Made by a program: the position numbers and the translations under genes. Of a DNA stretch of 64,000 nt, positions 1-12,012 are shown one piece after another. The stretch is from positions 1,046,346 to 1,110,345 of the forward strand of contig JALPQD010000407.1 of NCBI GenBank assembly GCA_023101885.1, given 5' to 3'. A model generated the notes under the pieces. That model had not been told where the DNA came from. It did no database searches and saw nothing but the letters and a program-made list of their open reading frames with translations. This DNA is from Typhlomys cinereus. Its lineage: Eukaryota > Chordata > Mammalia > Rodentia > Platacanthomyidae. Positions within the stretch are counted from its first letter, which is position 1; every line of letters begins with the position of its first letter.

Positions 1-334
1 TTACGGGACCTGAAGTTCCTACAATTTCAAAGCTCCTTGAAGAATATGTGCGTAAGATCATAAATGGCTTGCCTTGAAAAGGCTTCACAATAACTCTCCG
101 CCTCCATGTCAAGTAGCCTAATGAAGTTCTCACCACGGACCACCTATAAATGAACCTTAACTTAGCTGTGTGACTTTGGATAACTGAGTAAGTCTATACT
201 CTGGTTTTTCTTTTGTAAAAATGGCCATGATGGGCATTAAATAAATTGGAAATACATAACAGCGCTGACAGAGAGTAAGATGCAAATAGTAAACCACTGT
301 TTGCCTTTTCTTAAGGATATCTTCCCCTGTGTCA

Positions 335-705
335 TAGGTAGATAATGGTATCAATTTGACAGCTGAAGGCTCTGAGCTCTGGGCACAGTTGTGAGAAATT
401 AGTAGTTGAGTTAAGCCCTGAGCAAGACTGCAGGAGATGGTCTAATTGATGGGGAAGATCCAGTACACGGTGAGCAGAGAATTGCTGGAGGAAGCTGACA
501 TCCTTCCGGATACTTGGCCACACATGCTGGTCTGACAAGTGAGGATTGTCCCTCTCAGCAGCAGTCTGAGAACTGGCATGGCCAGTTCCCTCAACCCGAG
601 TGTTAGTGTGGACTCTCCTGCCAAGCTGAAGTAAAAACTGTAATTGGATAATCATATGAGAAAATAAGACTCTTGGTTTCTCTTTAGTCATTTGGTCATG
701 AATTT
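335..705 (+). mobile_element. Dispersed 300-430 bp element, copy 1 (URR1/hAT-like, name uncertain)
   Basis: It shares the order of blocks GAGCTCTGGGCACA, GGAGATGGTCTAATTGATGG, ACATGCTGGTCTGACAAGT and GGATTGTCCCTCTCAGC with copies at 38907 and 46737. The length and the consistent ends fit a rodent non-autonomous DNA transposon. I assign it to the URR1-type group from memory only. It is more diverged than the later copies. Confidence 0.7.
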
Positions 706-825
706 AACTGCGGCTATCTGGAAGAATGGACCATAGCATATATGACCATAGCTGAATGCAAAATGCACTGAGTATTGTAGGAAATGCCAACCATGAATTC
801 TGGGGACCAAAAGAAGGGAATCTGG

Positions 826-1105
826 ATAGGCTAATCTCAATTGTCAACTTGGCAAAATCTAGAATCATGCCTATGGGGGATTATGGAATGGTTAGACCTG
901 TTCCATTTAGGGGAGGGGCGCCATTCCTTGGTTGTAATCATGGGGTGGGTAAAATAGAGAAGGAGGACTGCATACTCTCATTCATCACTCTCTACTTCCT
1001 CATTGTAGATGTAACATGGCCACAACTGAGATTTAGAATAACCCCTTGCTTTTAAATTGCTTTCGTCAGAATGTTTTATCACAGTAACAAAAGAGACACT
1101 AAGTC
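826..1105 (+). mobile_element. Related old dispersed element, copy 2
   Basis: It begins with TCAATTGTCAACTTGGC and ends with a segment like TTATCACAGTAACAAAAGAGAC. These match the start and end signatures of the same broad family (CAACTTGAC start, CAGCAATAG-type end). The interior is much diverged. Confidence 0.55.
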
Positions 1106-1950
1106 TTAGTTGGGGGGAATTGAGAAAAGCCTCAAAACAGATGGATCGCAAAGTTTTCAAAACATAACATATTTCAGAAAAAAATACAGTCAGGGACAAG
1201 CTTGGAAGTGAGATTCGGTTTGGATTACTTAGGGACAAATGTCTGTATTTATAAATAGAAGGGAAAGTGGGAGACAAACTCAGAAAAGCAGGTTCAGGCC
1301 ATGGTGGGAGGGGCCTTGAACACCCAGGTAAGGAGCTGGCAGGCCATGGGTAAAGGGTGCAGATGGATGTGGGGGCCTGCGCTGAGGCAGGATAGGACAG
1401 CATGGGGCTGGAGGCATTAAGCCCGTAGGGTGGGTGAGTTGGCACCTCGTAATGGGAGAATTCAAAGATGACCCGGATAGCTCAGCAGCGCCACCATCTG
1501 GATGATACAGCCAACGTTACTGGGAGGGAAATCAATTCTCCAAGTCTGAATAGAGAGCTATCAGTTGGTAATATCTTGGGGACTTTCCCCTCCCTGTGTC
1601 AGGAAGTAGTTGATGGCATTTCCACTCCATGACATTGTGAAGGGAGGAGGCACCTCCCACACGACCCCTTTGCGATCTTAGGATCTCAGGAGAGGGCTGA
1701 CAAAGGACCCGCCCATGTGTCTTCTCCCCATTCCTCCCATGAGACTTATTCCTTGCAAGATATCTTTCTGCCACTTTTTAGGAGATGCTTTTTTTTGAAG
1801 CATGATGACATGTTTTCCCACTTCACCCGGCATAGTAGCTTTCTCTCCAGCCAAGGATGTCCTGCTGCAAGTTACATGACCTGCCCAAGACCAGAGTGCA
1901 AAGGACGACTTTTGAAAGTGTCTCCAGAAGCAGCAGTTGCGATGTGTTCC
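1106..1950. other. Unassigned intergenic sequence
   Basis: I see no confident gene, repeat family or RNA. Short open frames on both strands have no recognisable protein signature. Confidence 0.5.
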
Positions 1951-2199
1951 TCAGTGCATTCCGCCTCTTCCGCCTCCTTGATCCAAGAGCCAGCACCTAG
2001 GTTGAGATAAACCACTCAGCAGCCGTACCTGGAGTGTTCCCCACTGACATGGAGGAGAAGATTGAGCTCTGCTGAGCAGTAGGAGAGACTGCATTTGGAT
2101 GTGGGGTTGACCCAGCCAACATGGTCCCAGCATGGGGATCTACTACAGAAGGAAGCTTCCCCGTGAGGACAGTGCCTCCATACTTTCCTCATGGGGACG

Positions 2200-2520
2200 C
2201 TTTCTTAGGCATATGGTTTCAGGAGGCAGAACCCATTGCGACAAAGATGCCTGGTGACGAGAAGGCGCAGCAGGAACAGGGCAGAGGCACATGGCACAGT
2301 GCCTCCTCACATCTTGGTGGGTCAGGAAGAACAGCTCTTGAGCTGGAACCAGAAGCAGGTATCACCCAAGTCTCCTAATCCGCTAACTAATCCACGATCC
2401 CAAAGGTTACACAAGCTCCCAAAACATGGCCACCTGCTGGAGACCAAGTGTTCAAACCCAGGGGTCTGTGGGGAACATTTTATATCCAACTGTAACAGAG
2501 TCATGGTTCAATTTCATTCC
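2200..2520 (+). repeat. Fragment of a rodent dispersed repeat
   Basis: The right part (ACCAAGTGTTCAAACCC, then GGGGAACATTTTATATCC) matches the right part of the element near 9655-9710 (ACCAAATGTTCAAACATAC, then GGGGAACATTTCACCC). They are two members of one family. The left part has no clear match, so the left boundary is a guess. Confidence 0.5.
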
Positions 2521-2978
2521 AAAGGGTAGGCCAGGTTATGTGCAATGCCTTTCTGCTAAGCTATTTCAACTGAGCTTCAATCCCTGCATTAGGGCCTCCC
2601 ATATCCTTATCCTCCTTGTATTCACCAATCCAGCTTCTTCACCCTGGTCACTTTCTCTTCAGTGCCTTGAAGTTCAAACAGGAGACCTGATAACACAGAT
2701 GATAGTGTATTAACTCTTAATAAGCCCAGCCAGCACATGTTTGCTGTTCTAGCTTCAAAATGATTTCAATGCCTGTTTCACATGATCCACACTAACATGC
2801 AGGAAACAAGGTGCATATCTTCCCCTTCTTTTACATGACAGAAAAGGTAGCCCAGATAAGTTCATTGGTTTGACCATGTTCTTTCAGCTATTTTTTGTCA
2901 AAGCCTGAACTTCAGGTATATCTTTCACTCCAAATTCAATGTTCTTTCTTTTCTTTCATGTATGTGTGAATAGGGAAA

Positions 2979-2979
<1 letters not shown>
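2521..2979. other. Unassigned intergenic sequence
   Basis: Pyrimidine-rich unique-looking sequence with no gene or recognisable repeat. Confidence 0.5.
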
Positions 2980-3025
<46 letters not shown>

Positions 3026-3088
3026 AAAGTGTGTGTGTATGAAAGTGTGTGTGTGTATGTGTGTGTGTGTATGTGTGTGTGTGTGTGT
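2980..3088. repeat. (GT)n microsatellite, interrupted
   Basis: Over 100 bp of GT dinucleotides, interrupted by GTATGAAAGT units that occur twice. It joins the SINE-like sequence to its right, so it is probably that element's tail. Confidence 0.97.
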
Positions 3089-3380
3089 TTGCCTAGGAGC
3101 AGGTGAACTTCTGTGCAGTTGTATGTACACATGTGCAGTTGAAGGTGTGTGCCTGTTGGAGGCTCAAGCTGATATCAGTAATCATCCTTAATAGCTCTTC
3201 CACCTTAGTGTTGTGATCCTGGGACTCAATTAAATCTAGAGTGCACCGTTAGGGCTAGTCTGGCTAGCCAATTTGCTTTGGGGGATTCCCAGACTCTGAC
3301 TTCCAGGCCACCTCCACACCTACCTGGCATTTTTTTTTTTTATAAAAACTTTAACCACTGAGCATCTCCCCAGCATTCTG
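3089..3380 (-). mobile_element. B4-type SINE, old
   Basis: On the minus strand it starts near GCTGGGGAGATGCTCAGTGG and carries the segments ending in a CA tail (the GT run at 2980-3088). GTGATCCTGGGACTCAA and CTGGCTAGCCAATTTGC are typical interior words of rodent B4/RSINE copies. It is diverged and carries an internal poly-T. Confidence 0.6.
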
Positions 3381-3863
3381 TGTTGTTTTCTAATACCTTC
3401 TTGCACTGCGAGCAAATTTAGTGCCTAGACTTTTAGATGTCAATGAAGGACAGAAAGGAAGATGGTGTGGCCAAGTTCCCAGCATCTTCAGAACTCTCCA
3501 GCTCTATTTTTCCTATGAAAGGCGAACACATCACAGGACAGAAAGAGAACGAGCAAGTGAGGCGTTGAAGGTGGACAAGCCAGGTGTCTCTTGCTCTCAG
3601 GGCAGTACAAGGCTTGCCCGGACCCTGCTATCTGACAAGGCTGTAGTGGCAATACAGACTCCCAGGAGTATGTAAGATCTTTCCTGAAGTGAAGACACCT
3701 CTTCAAGACTGAACAGAAAACACACTGGATGGGAAATCAGATGACCAGAAACAGGCTCTTGTGGTCCATTCTGTCAGGTCTGTCATCTGGACGTCACCAA
3801 CAGCACCTTGCTGCTCGGTCACGTCCCAAGTAACAAATTCACTTGGTTGACCGCACACTCAAG

Positions 3864-3864
<1 letters not shown>

Positions 3865-3914
<50 letters not shown>
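3865..3914. repeat. (CA)n microsatellite
   Basis: An uninterrupted CA run of about 50 bp. No SINE head is recognisable next to it. Confidence 0.97.
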
Positions 3915-3917
<3 letters not shown>

Positions 3918-4184
3918 CGTGTCCTTAATTAAAAGTAGATTCACAGGTGAAAGGAAACTTGTATTGGAAACCGAGTGAAAGCTAAGCACATACTAAAATA
4001 ATAAATACCTGAAACTCAGTGTTTCAAAACCTAAAGCAGAGCCTAGAGATCATCCATTTCAAGTTGACTTTCTGTCACTGTTGACCAAAGGTTCCAATTA
4101 TCGCTCCCTGACTCCTAGGCTGTACTCATCCATCAAAGCTTACTTGCTGTGCTTCCCGTGTTTTGGTGTCTAAGGGCTTATCAG

Positions 4185-4325
4185 ATCACACAGTAGAAGC
4201 TGATAGAACTTAAGCAGTGTTTTCAAGGTCGCGCAGCTCACTCAGTCTGGATTCGAATCCAGTTTGTACCAAAGCCTACTTTTCATTCTTCCACATGCTG
4301 TGGCCTACACTGAGTCTTAGACCGA
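4185..4325 (+). mobile_element. MIR SINE fossil
   Basis: TTTTCAAGGTCGCGCAGCTC followed by GGATTCGAATCCAG reproduces the MIR core order (AAGGTCACACAGCTAG, then GGATTCGAACCCAG). It is an old mammalian-wide SINE, well diverged. Confidence 0.7.
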
Positions 4326-4840
4326 AAGCGTTTCTAAGGAACTTTCAATATTAACAATGTCTTTGATCTCTTCTGAGTGCTTTTGAACTTACACATTAAT
4401 TTCCACTCAAAAATGTGGAATCAGAGTTGTATCTCTGTTCAGGAAGAGAGCATCCAGGCATGGAGAGGTTGTTTGATTGGAAAAAAAAAATGTGGAGATT
4501 GTAAGTTGGCCCACATCTGTGAGCCTGAGCACACTTTGGATCATAATCCTGAGAGGGTTCAACAGGCAACCACACACCTCACTAATCAGCTGGAATGGCC
4601 TTGTTAAAACACACCCCCGTGGGACACAGCATGAATAAAAATCAAGTAACAGCTGAAAGTTTGACTAAATTACATTATTGCAGGCCAGTAAATTTCATGC
4701 CAATCAGTGTGATCATGCGATCGACCCAAATTAATAAATCCCTGGCACAAAGTACCTTTAAGAGTAAATACAATTCAGCAGTGGTTCTGCTTTTCCTCTA
4801 CCCAATAGTGTGACGATCCAAATATATTAAGAATCATCTC
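4326..4840. other. Unassigned intergenic sequence
   Basis: No supported gene or repeat. It contains modest open frames without signature motifs. Confidence 0.5.
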
Positions 4841-4844
4841 TCTG

Positions 4845-5325
4845 TCTTTGTATTGGTTGTCTATTGTCATATAACAAATTATCCCAAGACTTAGTAGTTC
4901 TGAGCAGCTGTCACTCACCAGCCTACTAGGACTGTGGTCTCATCTAAAGGTCTAGCTAAGGGATGATCATTCCCCCAGGCTATAATTACATGGACTCTTA
5001 CATCTGGAACCTTTCTTCATCCTTGGCTGTTAGCGAGAACTCTCCCTTATATCCCAGACAACCTCACCAGAGAACATCTCATGACATAGCTGGCTACTGG
5101 CTTCCTGAACAGTCAGCATGTGGGAGAGACGGGCAGGGAAGCCCAAAGCGAAAGACACAGTACTTTGTGTAACCTAATCTTGGAAGTGACATGCCATTAC
5201 TTTTGCCATGTTCTATTCATTAGAAGCAAGTCAAAGGTCCAGTTCACAATCAAAGGGAAAGGATTACAGGAGGGTGTACCAGAAGACAGAGATCACTGGA
5301 GCCGTCCTCAAAGCCGTCTGACACA
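4845..5325 (+). mobile_element. Ancient mammalian interspersed repeat
   Basis: TTGTCTATTGTCATATAACAAATTATCCC with ACTTAGTAGTTCTGAGCA at the left, and CTTTTGCCATGTTCTATTCATTAGAAG with GCAAGTCA at the right, are familiar words of a widespread old mammalian element. I do not assign the family name. Confidence 0.55.
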
Positions 5326-5329
5326 TGTT

Positions 5330-6055
5330 CCAAATTAAAATTACACCTTCACAATGCCTAAGGTGAAAAGGAGTGAGATTTATGATCCTTCTGTTTTTAA
5401 GGAGCAATATTTTCGTTGCAAATGAAGAGGGTAGTTCATCCAAAAAGTCTAGATGGCATCTTGCTTGATATTTTGAAGCTGTCATGCCAAGTGGACTTGT
5501 ATCCCAAAGGGACAGATCTGTGATTCTGTCATCCATCTCTCCCTCTCCTCAGAGCATGCTAATTTCATAGTTTGATTTTTTTTTTCTGTCTGCACTGAAG
5601 GTCTAGCCTTCCAGACAGCATCGGTGAATGACACTACCTACATGTCAGAAATTGCCACTGACATTTCAATTTTGCTTAATTTTTTTCTTTCTCTGATAGT
5701 ATTATGGAGAAAATTTACATTTGAATAAAAAGCAAATAGTGCATGTCAGAGTAAGCATCAGGGAATGTCAAATTGTTTTTTTCCAATTACAACTCTATTT
5801 CAAATAGGGTAATGCAATTAAAGGATAATTACTAGAAGCACAAAGCCAAGGTTATGATCAGAAATGGTTACCCTTTCCCTTTAAGTCCTGTCTTGCTAAA
5901 TAAAATATTCCTGAGGGGCAAGTTACTGTTTGAAAATAGAATACATTCATCCAGGAGCAACCAAACACTTGGCAGCGTTGACCAAAACACGTATTGTGCA
6001 TAAATACAAGTGCTTCAGTGAGATAAAAAAAGACTCTAAAGGTGAGCTGCATTTT
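5330..6055. other. Unassigned A/T-rich intergenic sequence
   Basis: No recognisable gene or repeat. A poly-T run lies at 5576-5585. Some of this may belong to the island that follows. Confidence 0.5.
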
Positions 6056-6059
6056 CCCT

Positions 6060-6370
6060 GGTTTTATCACTCTGATTAATTATGTGATAAATTAGCTGTA
6101 GGATGCAATATTAATTAACAGTATATTAGTTGCATTTTATTGCCAATAACATAACAAGCTCTGAAATAGTAGTGGGACTAAACTGCTGACGCGGGCTTCT
6201 CTGCAAACTGAGCTGCAGTTTGATTTCTCATTTGTCCGAGTGAAGCATCAGCAACTGAGTAAAACCAATTACCTCTAAACCCACCAAGCCCTCGGCAGCA
6301 ACTTAGTGCATTTGAGCTTAGCCCAAATGTTATTACTTTCAAATTAGAGTATGGTCTAAGATGTGGCATC
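6060..6370. promoter_or_regulatory. Candidate conserved non-coding element
   Basis: A repeat-free island with dense TTAATTA/ATTAAT homeodomain-type words (6073-6120), followed by a segment with CpGs in an A/T-rich setting (CTGCTGACGCGGGC). This composition resembles distal developmental enhancers. Conservation has not been tested, so the call is inference. Confidence 0.35.
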
Positions 6371-6884
6371 AAAGAATTTCTACCGCTGAAAAGAATTCAA
6401 TATGGCAGCCCAGGAGTCAATGGGAAGAAGTTGCCTTCTAACTTTAGGACACCTCGCATCCACGACTGGCCACTCCAGGAAGGTAAGCTCGGAGATGCAA
6501 AAGGATGACAAGAGACTCCCTCAAGTCAAAACACTGTGGACATTTCCGGGTGGTTGTGTTTACTTTCGCGCTGAAGTCCTTGGCTTCATGGTTGAGAAAA
6601 AAAAGATGCAAAGTCAAACAGGGAAGGAAGAAAGACCCATTGTGTGGAAGCTATGCCACTTCAATGTGTGAGAAACTCCACAGCATGTGATCACGGAATG
6701 TGGTCCACATATGTTATATACATGTGTGAAAAAATGTCTTCATATGACCCATGATCATGAATAGTGACTATATGTCAATGGAGGAAAACAGAGAATCACT
6801 TGAATAATCACATTCAGAGGAATTAAAACAAGCAAGGCAAGCTATGTTATGGGTGGTCACACAGCTATTTTCACCAATCCCTAT

Positions 6885-7290
6885 ACTGGTTTCTTGTTGG
6901 GATAAAATATGGCAAAAGCAATTTGAGAAAGGAAGGGTTTATTTTGGCTAACAGTTCGAGGGTACATTCCATATGACAGAGAATTCAAAGAAGTAGGAGT
7001 TGTAGGTGGCTGGTCATATTGTATCAACAGAGAGAGAGAGAAAAGAAGGAAGAAAGGGAGGGAGAGAGAAAGGGAGGGAGGGAGGGAGGGAGGGAGGGGG
7101 ATGCTGCTTTTCAGTTCCTTTTGTCCTTTTTAAATAGTATTGGAACCTCAACCCATATAGGGTGCATCTTCCCATCTCAATTCTCAATTAATGTGATCTA
7201 GAAAATTTCTTACAGATATATCAGAGGTTTGTTTGCATGGGAAGTCTAAATCTCAAGAGACTGACCATCAAGACTAACTACCACAATCCT
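6885..7290 (-). mobile_element. Dispersed rodent element with internal GA repeat
   Basis: AAGGAAGGGTTTATTTTGGC near the left and ACTGACCATCAAGACTAACT at the right match the reverse strand of the URR1-type layout. A GA-rich microsatellite (7029-7100) interrupts it. Boundaries are approximate. Confidence 0.5.
7029..7100. repeat. (GA)/(GGGA)n microsatellite
   Basis: A purine-only tract of AG and GGAG units within a dispersed element. Confidence 0.95.
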
Positions 7291-7306
7291 CCTTAGTAAG
7301 TTTACT

Positions 7307-7388
7307 CCTTTCTCTCTCTCTCTCTTTCTCTCTTTCTCTTTCTCTCTGTCTCTCTTCTCTTTTTTCTCTTCTCCTTTCTCTCCCCTCC
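7307..7388. repeat. (CT)n/(CTTT)n polypyrimidine tract
   Basis: Nearly pure pyrimidine over about 80 bp. Confidence 0.95.
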
Positions 7389-7619
7389 AACATTTTTATC
7401 ACTATACAAAAAATTGTTTTAGATAGTTTACTCATTTGTTTTACTATCTAGTCAATCAAATTTTTCCAAGCCAGGAAAATGTCTGCACTGTAGGACAATC
7501 CCTGGCATGCAGTGGACATCAGTCAAAGCCCATTCACAGAAGTCACATTCACTCATAGTGGGGGAGGAGTGGAGAGAGCTCGAGACTTCACATAACATTT
7601 AAATCCCTCAACCAACAGC

Positions 7620-7730
7620 CTGAGAGACTTGTGTTTCCGGTATTGTTTTTCTCTTGTGGCATTCAAGGGCAGAGGTTCAGAGAGACTGGCTCGAGGCCAC
7701 TGAGCTAGAACAAGGGAAAACCATGAAGGG
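7620..7730 (+). mobile_element. MIR SINE fragment
   Basis: GGGCAGAGGTTCAGAGAGAC, then CTCGAGGCCACTGAGCTAG, follows the MIR order (GGCTCAGAGAGGTTAAG, then CAAGGTCACACAGCTAG). It is old and short. Confidence 0.5.
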
Positions 7731-8285
7731 CATGGGGTTTGTCTGTCCAGGACGACTGTAGACACTGTTAGCACAACAGGTGCAGACTCTTCTAGAGAAT
7801 CTCAAAGCTCAGGTGCGGTACCCTAAGAGGTCTCTTCCACCACCAGCAGAAGAACTTGTCAGTGAAGCCTGAAGAACTGAAGAGGAGGCACCTGCTTTGG
7901 GGGGAACTTCAGGAATGTTCTCCCTCCCAGCTGGCTGTGTCTCATCACCTTCCACTGAGTTCAGACTCTGCTGTAACTTTTGCTAGAGCCGCATAGATTC
8001 TCACAGCCCAGTTCCAGGTTTGCGTGTGAGTCTGGCAGCTGTCCGGGGACCCTCTTTAGCTTTAATAAATCTGACAAATGAACAATAAATATGTGATGCG
8101 TCTCCTGCCCCAGAGAAGAGTCAGTCAGGACAGGATCCAGCCAACTGGATCTGACCTCTTCTCTCAACATTCACAAGTGAATTCTAAACAGTTTGCTGTT
8201 AGCAAACTCTCAATGGTAGTTGAGACCTCGGTGTTTCAACCTATTTTCCACATTATGAAACGGTTCCTCTCTCTGGTCTTCTAGA
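7731..8285. other. Unassigned intergenic sequence
   Basis: No gene or repeat that I recognise. Confidence 0.5.
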
Positions 8286-8289
8286 ATAA

Positions 8290-8740
8290 AAGAAAATTCT
8301 TCAACCTACTCATTCTGCGATTTAAAATTTAAAATCAGGTTTTGTTTTTTTTTTAAAAAAAAGGTCTCCTCGGTTACAATGCCATTCATGTCCTTTGACC
8401 AGAAAGAGTTAGAGAAAAACTTCAGAATTGATCTGTGGGACCCAGAGCCCAGGTTCCATTAAAGTGTATTAATGCCAAGGTCTGTGCAATTAGTGAGAAG
8501 TCAATTCCCATTACTAGTTAACACTATTGAATATCTGCTTTCTTTAATAAAAAGCCATGTCCAGTACAAAGAGAATAAATCAATAGGTTGGCTGCATTTA
8601 GATCTATTCTGCCTTCCTTGAAAACGCATACAGAAACTCCCCATCAGGACTGTACCGATGTCTGCCAAGTCAGGCCTGAGAACTGGCAACCGGCCCTGGT
8701 TTCTCTGCCTGGAATCTTTCATTAACACTAGCCCTCATTT
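8290..8740. promoter_or_regulatory. Candidate conserved non-coding element
   Basis: Repeat-free and A/T-rich with ATTA-type words (GCAATTAGTGAG, ACTAGTTAACAC, GAATAAATCAATAGG). It then has a CpG-bearing part (GTACCGATGTCTGCC). The call rests on composition and lack of repeats only. Confidence 0.3.
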
Positions 8741-9119
8741 CTCTCATCAGGAAAGTAAAGAATGCCTAAAGAATGCTCTATTGAGGTTAAGCCTCACCTG
8801 TGTCTTATTTTAGATTATTCAGAAAGTAAGCCTCAAAGCAGTGGCAGCCATGCTTCTGCACCCAAGGTTATCTCGGCCTCAGGCGACCCTCCGGCCAGGT
8901 TAGAGGCCAAGACACAATTCTCACAAGGGTCAAAGAATCCCTCAGACTCAAAAGAGTTTCCTTTCCAGATACACAACGTCGCACTTTTAGAGATGTTACC
9001 TTATTCATTGCTGGTTTTGGATAGCAGCAGGAATATTCCAGAGACTCATTCATGTAAAGCAAAACCAGAATACACCATGCAAGGAAGTTTGTAAACCCCC
9101 CAAGTGCCTAGGAAGGAAA
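8741..9119. other. Unassigned intergenic sequence
   Basis: No supported gene or repeat. A 110-codon open frame on the + strand (8762-9094) has no recognisable domain. Confidence 0.5.
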
Positions 9120-9745
9120 GGGGTACTGCATTAGTTTCATTACATGTTCCTGTAACAAAATATGTGACCCAAACCACTTAGCTGTAAGAAGGGGATTTTT
9201 TGGTTGTTGTTGTTGCTGTAGTTTGGGGTTTGTTATTGTTGTTGTTTGGTTTACTATTCCAGAGGGATTAGAGTCCATCACAGCAGAGACATCATGGCGG
9301 CAGGCAGGAAGCTCCCATGACATCACACTCAGAAACAGAAAAAGAGAGAAGGGAGAACAAGAAGAGGAAAAGAAAGGGGAGGGAAAGAAGGAGAGGGAGA
9401 GAGAGGAGAGAAGGGGAAAAATGAGAGGGGGAATGGGGAGGGAGAGGGATGGAGGAAAGAAAGGAAGAAAGGGAGTGGGAGGGAAAGGGGCAGGGAAAGA
9501 GAGAGAGAGAAAAATAAGGAGAGGCGCAGGGGTAGGGGAGGGGGCCGGAACTGGGCCCTGCTGTCAAACCTCAGGCCTCACCTCCAGGGACATACTTCCT
9601 CCACCAAGGCTCCAGCTCTTAAAAGTTCCACAACCTTCCCAAGCAGTGTCACCATTTGGGACCAAATGTTCAAACATACGAGCCAATGGGGAACATTTCA
9701 CCCAGAAACTATGGCGGGCTCTGTTCTGCTCCCTGTCATGGAGGC
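9120..9745 (+). mobile_element. Rodent dispersed repeat with expanded purine tract
   Basis: The left end (GTTTCATTACATGTTCCTGT) and the right end (ACCTCCAGGGACATACTTCC, then ACCAAATGTTCAAACATAC) match the two ends of a familiar rodent dispersed repeat. About 200 bp of GA-rich sequence (9341-9545) has expanded inside it. Its right end matches the fragment at 2400-2480. Confidence 0.55.
9341..9545. repeat. GA-rich low-complexity tract
   Basis: About 200 bp of purine on the + strand (GGGA, GAGA and AAAG units). It produces long spurious open frames on both strands. Confidence 0.95.
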
Positions 9746-10639
9746 CCCCGTTGCCTGTTTGCATCCAAACCGCGCTACTGTCTTCTTCAATGTGGGCCAC
9801 AAGAAAGAGCGCTGTGTTTAGATAGTACCCTCTTTATAACACAATGCATATTAAAGATTGAAAGGATATTTGGAACTCTACCGTCTCATATGAACACACA
9901 CATATTCTGAAATCAGAGAACTGTATTTCTACTAAAGTGAGTTACTTTTCACGAAGTGTTTTCATTTTTGTTTACCAGAATTATCAGTCTTTCATTGAAT
10001 AAAAATAATGTTGATGTAGTTTTACTTCAGCTTAGGTTCAGAATAAGTTGATACTCCTTTATAAACTTCTGCCTGTCAGCTGCATTATGGAACACCTCCT
10101 TTTCCAGAGCGTGTGCTTGGTGGGCTAGGTCACAGTATCATGCAAAAAAAAAAAATTAGAATTTCATTCCTCTTAGGAGTCAGTAAATTAGTATCGATTT
10201 TTCAATCATTTCAAGCCTCATATTTCTCCACTCAAGCAGGTAGATGGGACTAAAGAAATGAGATCCCGCCATTTCTGCTTATGCCTGTGGCTGGGAACCT
10301 TGCAACCACTTCCCAAGGCTGTGTGGCTCGTCTGCTGTTAGATCACAGGGTCTTGCACTGTGACGCCAACAGATAGTGTCCTGTGCAGTTATGGATGTTT
10401 CCCAAAGCCATTATGATCATTTTCCGAGTCCTCAGAATACAAGATAGCAACCCTGCTCCTTCACAAAGCAGCTGATCGAGGGATGACCACACCAAGGCAA
10501 GCCATGTGCCATAGACCACACCATGGCATGCATGCCAAGGGTAGGAAAGGTAGGGTACACATGACCGGCTTTTCTTCATCCAAAGTTACAGAGCTTGAAT
10601 AGGAAGTTCATTCACTGACAAAGTCTTAAAAGTCAAAGT
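9746..10639. other. Unassigned intergenic sequence
   Basis: No gene or repeat family recognised. A poly-A run lies near 10145. Confidence 0.5.
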
Positions 10640-11078
10640 GGTCACAAGTTAAGGCTGCAGCAGCCAGTATTGGACTTTGCCTGACCTACACGATAGCTGA
10701 CGAGTCAACAAACCCTCAAAGTCTAGCATGGATCACAGGGGAAAAGGCTCCAGGCAGTAAGATCTTTAGAGGCACGGGATTAAACAGTCATAATAGAGCT
10801 CCCATACTAAGGAGAGCCCAAGAAGGGACTCCAGGCTATGCCACTGAGTCCTGAACCCTCACTAGGGTGGAGGACTCAGAGGGAGGTTTGGCATTCACAC
10901 AAAAGGAGGTTCCAGGAGATGGGAGGGAGGAACAGGGAGGCACTGGGAGAGGAGAAGGGGAGTTGAAAGGAAGGGGGCAAGGGGAGAGAATGCAAGGGGG
11001 GATGACTGGGGAGGGAAGGGAGAAGGAGAGGACAGGGGTACCTATTGAGCTTGCAAGATTAGGAAAAAAATAAAATGT
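10640..11078 (-). mobile_element. Rodent repeat, opposite-strand partner of 30745-31235
   Basis: On the minus strand it reads CTTGCAAGCTCAATAGGTAC, then a C/T-rich block. After that come words matching CTAGTGAGGGTTCAGGA and CTCTAAAGATCTTACTGCC. The same order occurs on the + strand at 30780-31130. The family is probably rodent L1- or LTR-derived; I cannot name it. Confidence 0.6.
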
Positions 11079-11867
11079 CAAGAGCATTCCAAGAATTCAG
11101 ATGATTTTTCCAGACAGATGTTCACTAAATGATGGGTGGGTGGCCATGAAATTCTAGATCATTCTAGTTCCATGAAAATCTCCCCTTGGCCAACTGTCAG
11201 CAGTGATGAGATCCTTGTTTTGAGATGAAACTCACAGAACAATGAGCTGTTGTGGGAAAGAAATGAATCCAAGAGGAAATTCAGTAGAAAATTCTAGGAA
11301 ATAAATCAACTACACAGTTTCGAGCAAGCTGCCCTGTGCTATACTAGTGTTGGGAAACTGCCTTCAAAGAGGTTCAAAGGCAGTTGTCTTTGGTCCTTGG
11401 CAAATCCTGCTGGGTCACCCTGAAACGAATAGTAAGGGTCAGAAATGGATAGAGCATTTTTTTAAACAAAACATGGAGATGTTCTGAAACAGAATGCACA
11501 AAATCATCTCCAATGCTGTAAACCTTAAGAAACACCAAGCGGCTACTTGCTCTTCTCTTCAAGACAGGATTCAGAAATGTCCCTTGAGAGGCACTTCTGA
11601 AGAACCAGACCTGGCAGGACAGTCAAGCTACCAAACCACAGCTGGTAGGCAAATCACTCTACCATGAGAACAGAAATGATGCACCCTCAGCTTGAAGTTC
11701 AAGTGTGCGCTGAGATTTTTAATCTGAGATTAAACCTGACTATCGAGTTGGACAGAAGGTGAAAACATTCAAGCATGTATTTATTCTTGTTGATATGCTT
11801 GCAGAATACACCTGAGATCTGAGTTTTCAGACAAAAGACTACTTAGAAATACATGCCACTGGACTGA
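11079..11867. other. Unassigned intergenic sequence
   Basis: No gene or known repeat. Confidence 0.5.
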
Positions 11868-12012
11868 TAAGACATGTTTAGCAGATAAGGCACCTGTTGC
11901 AATCTGATGACCTGAGTTGGATTCCTGAAAGCCCACATGGTGTGTTGTGGTTATGTGTGCCTCAGTCTCTCTCTCTCCCCCCTAATAAATAAATAAAATA
12001 TTTTTAAAAGAA
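11868..12012 (+). mobile_element. B2/B3-type tRNA-derived SINE
   Basis: TGTTTAGCAGATAAGGCACC followed by TGATGACCTGAGTTGGATTCC gives A- and B-box-like words. AGCCCACATGGTGTGTTG and the tail AATAAATAAATAAAAT are typical of B2-type copies. Confidence 0.7.

Noticed and set aside
9223..9825. 200-codon open frame on the + strand
   Set aside because: It is open mainly because it crosses the GA-rich tract (9341-9545) inside a dispersed repeat; the peptide is low-complexity.
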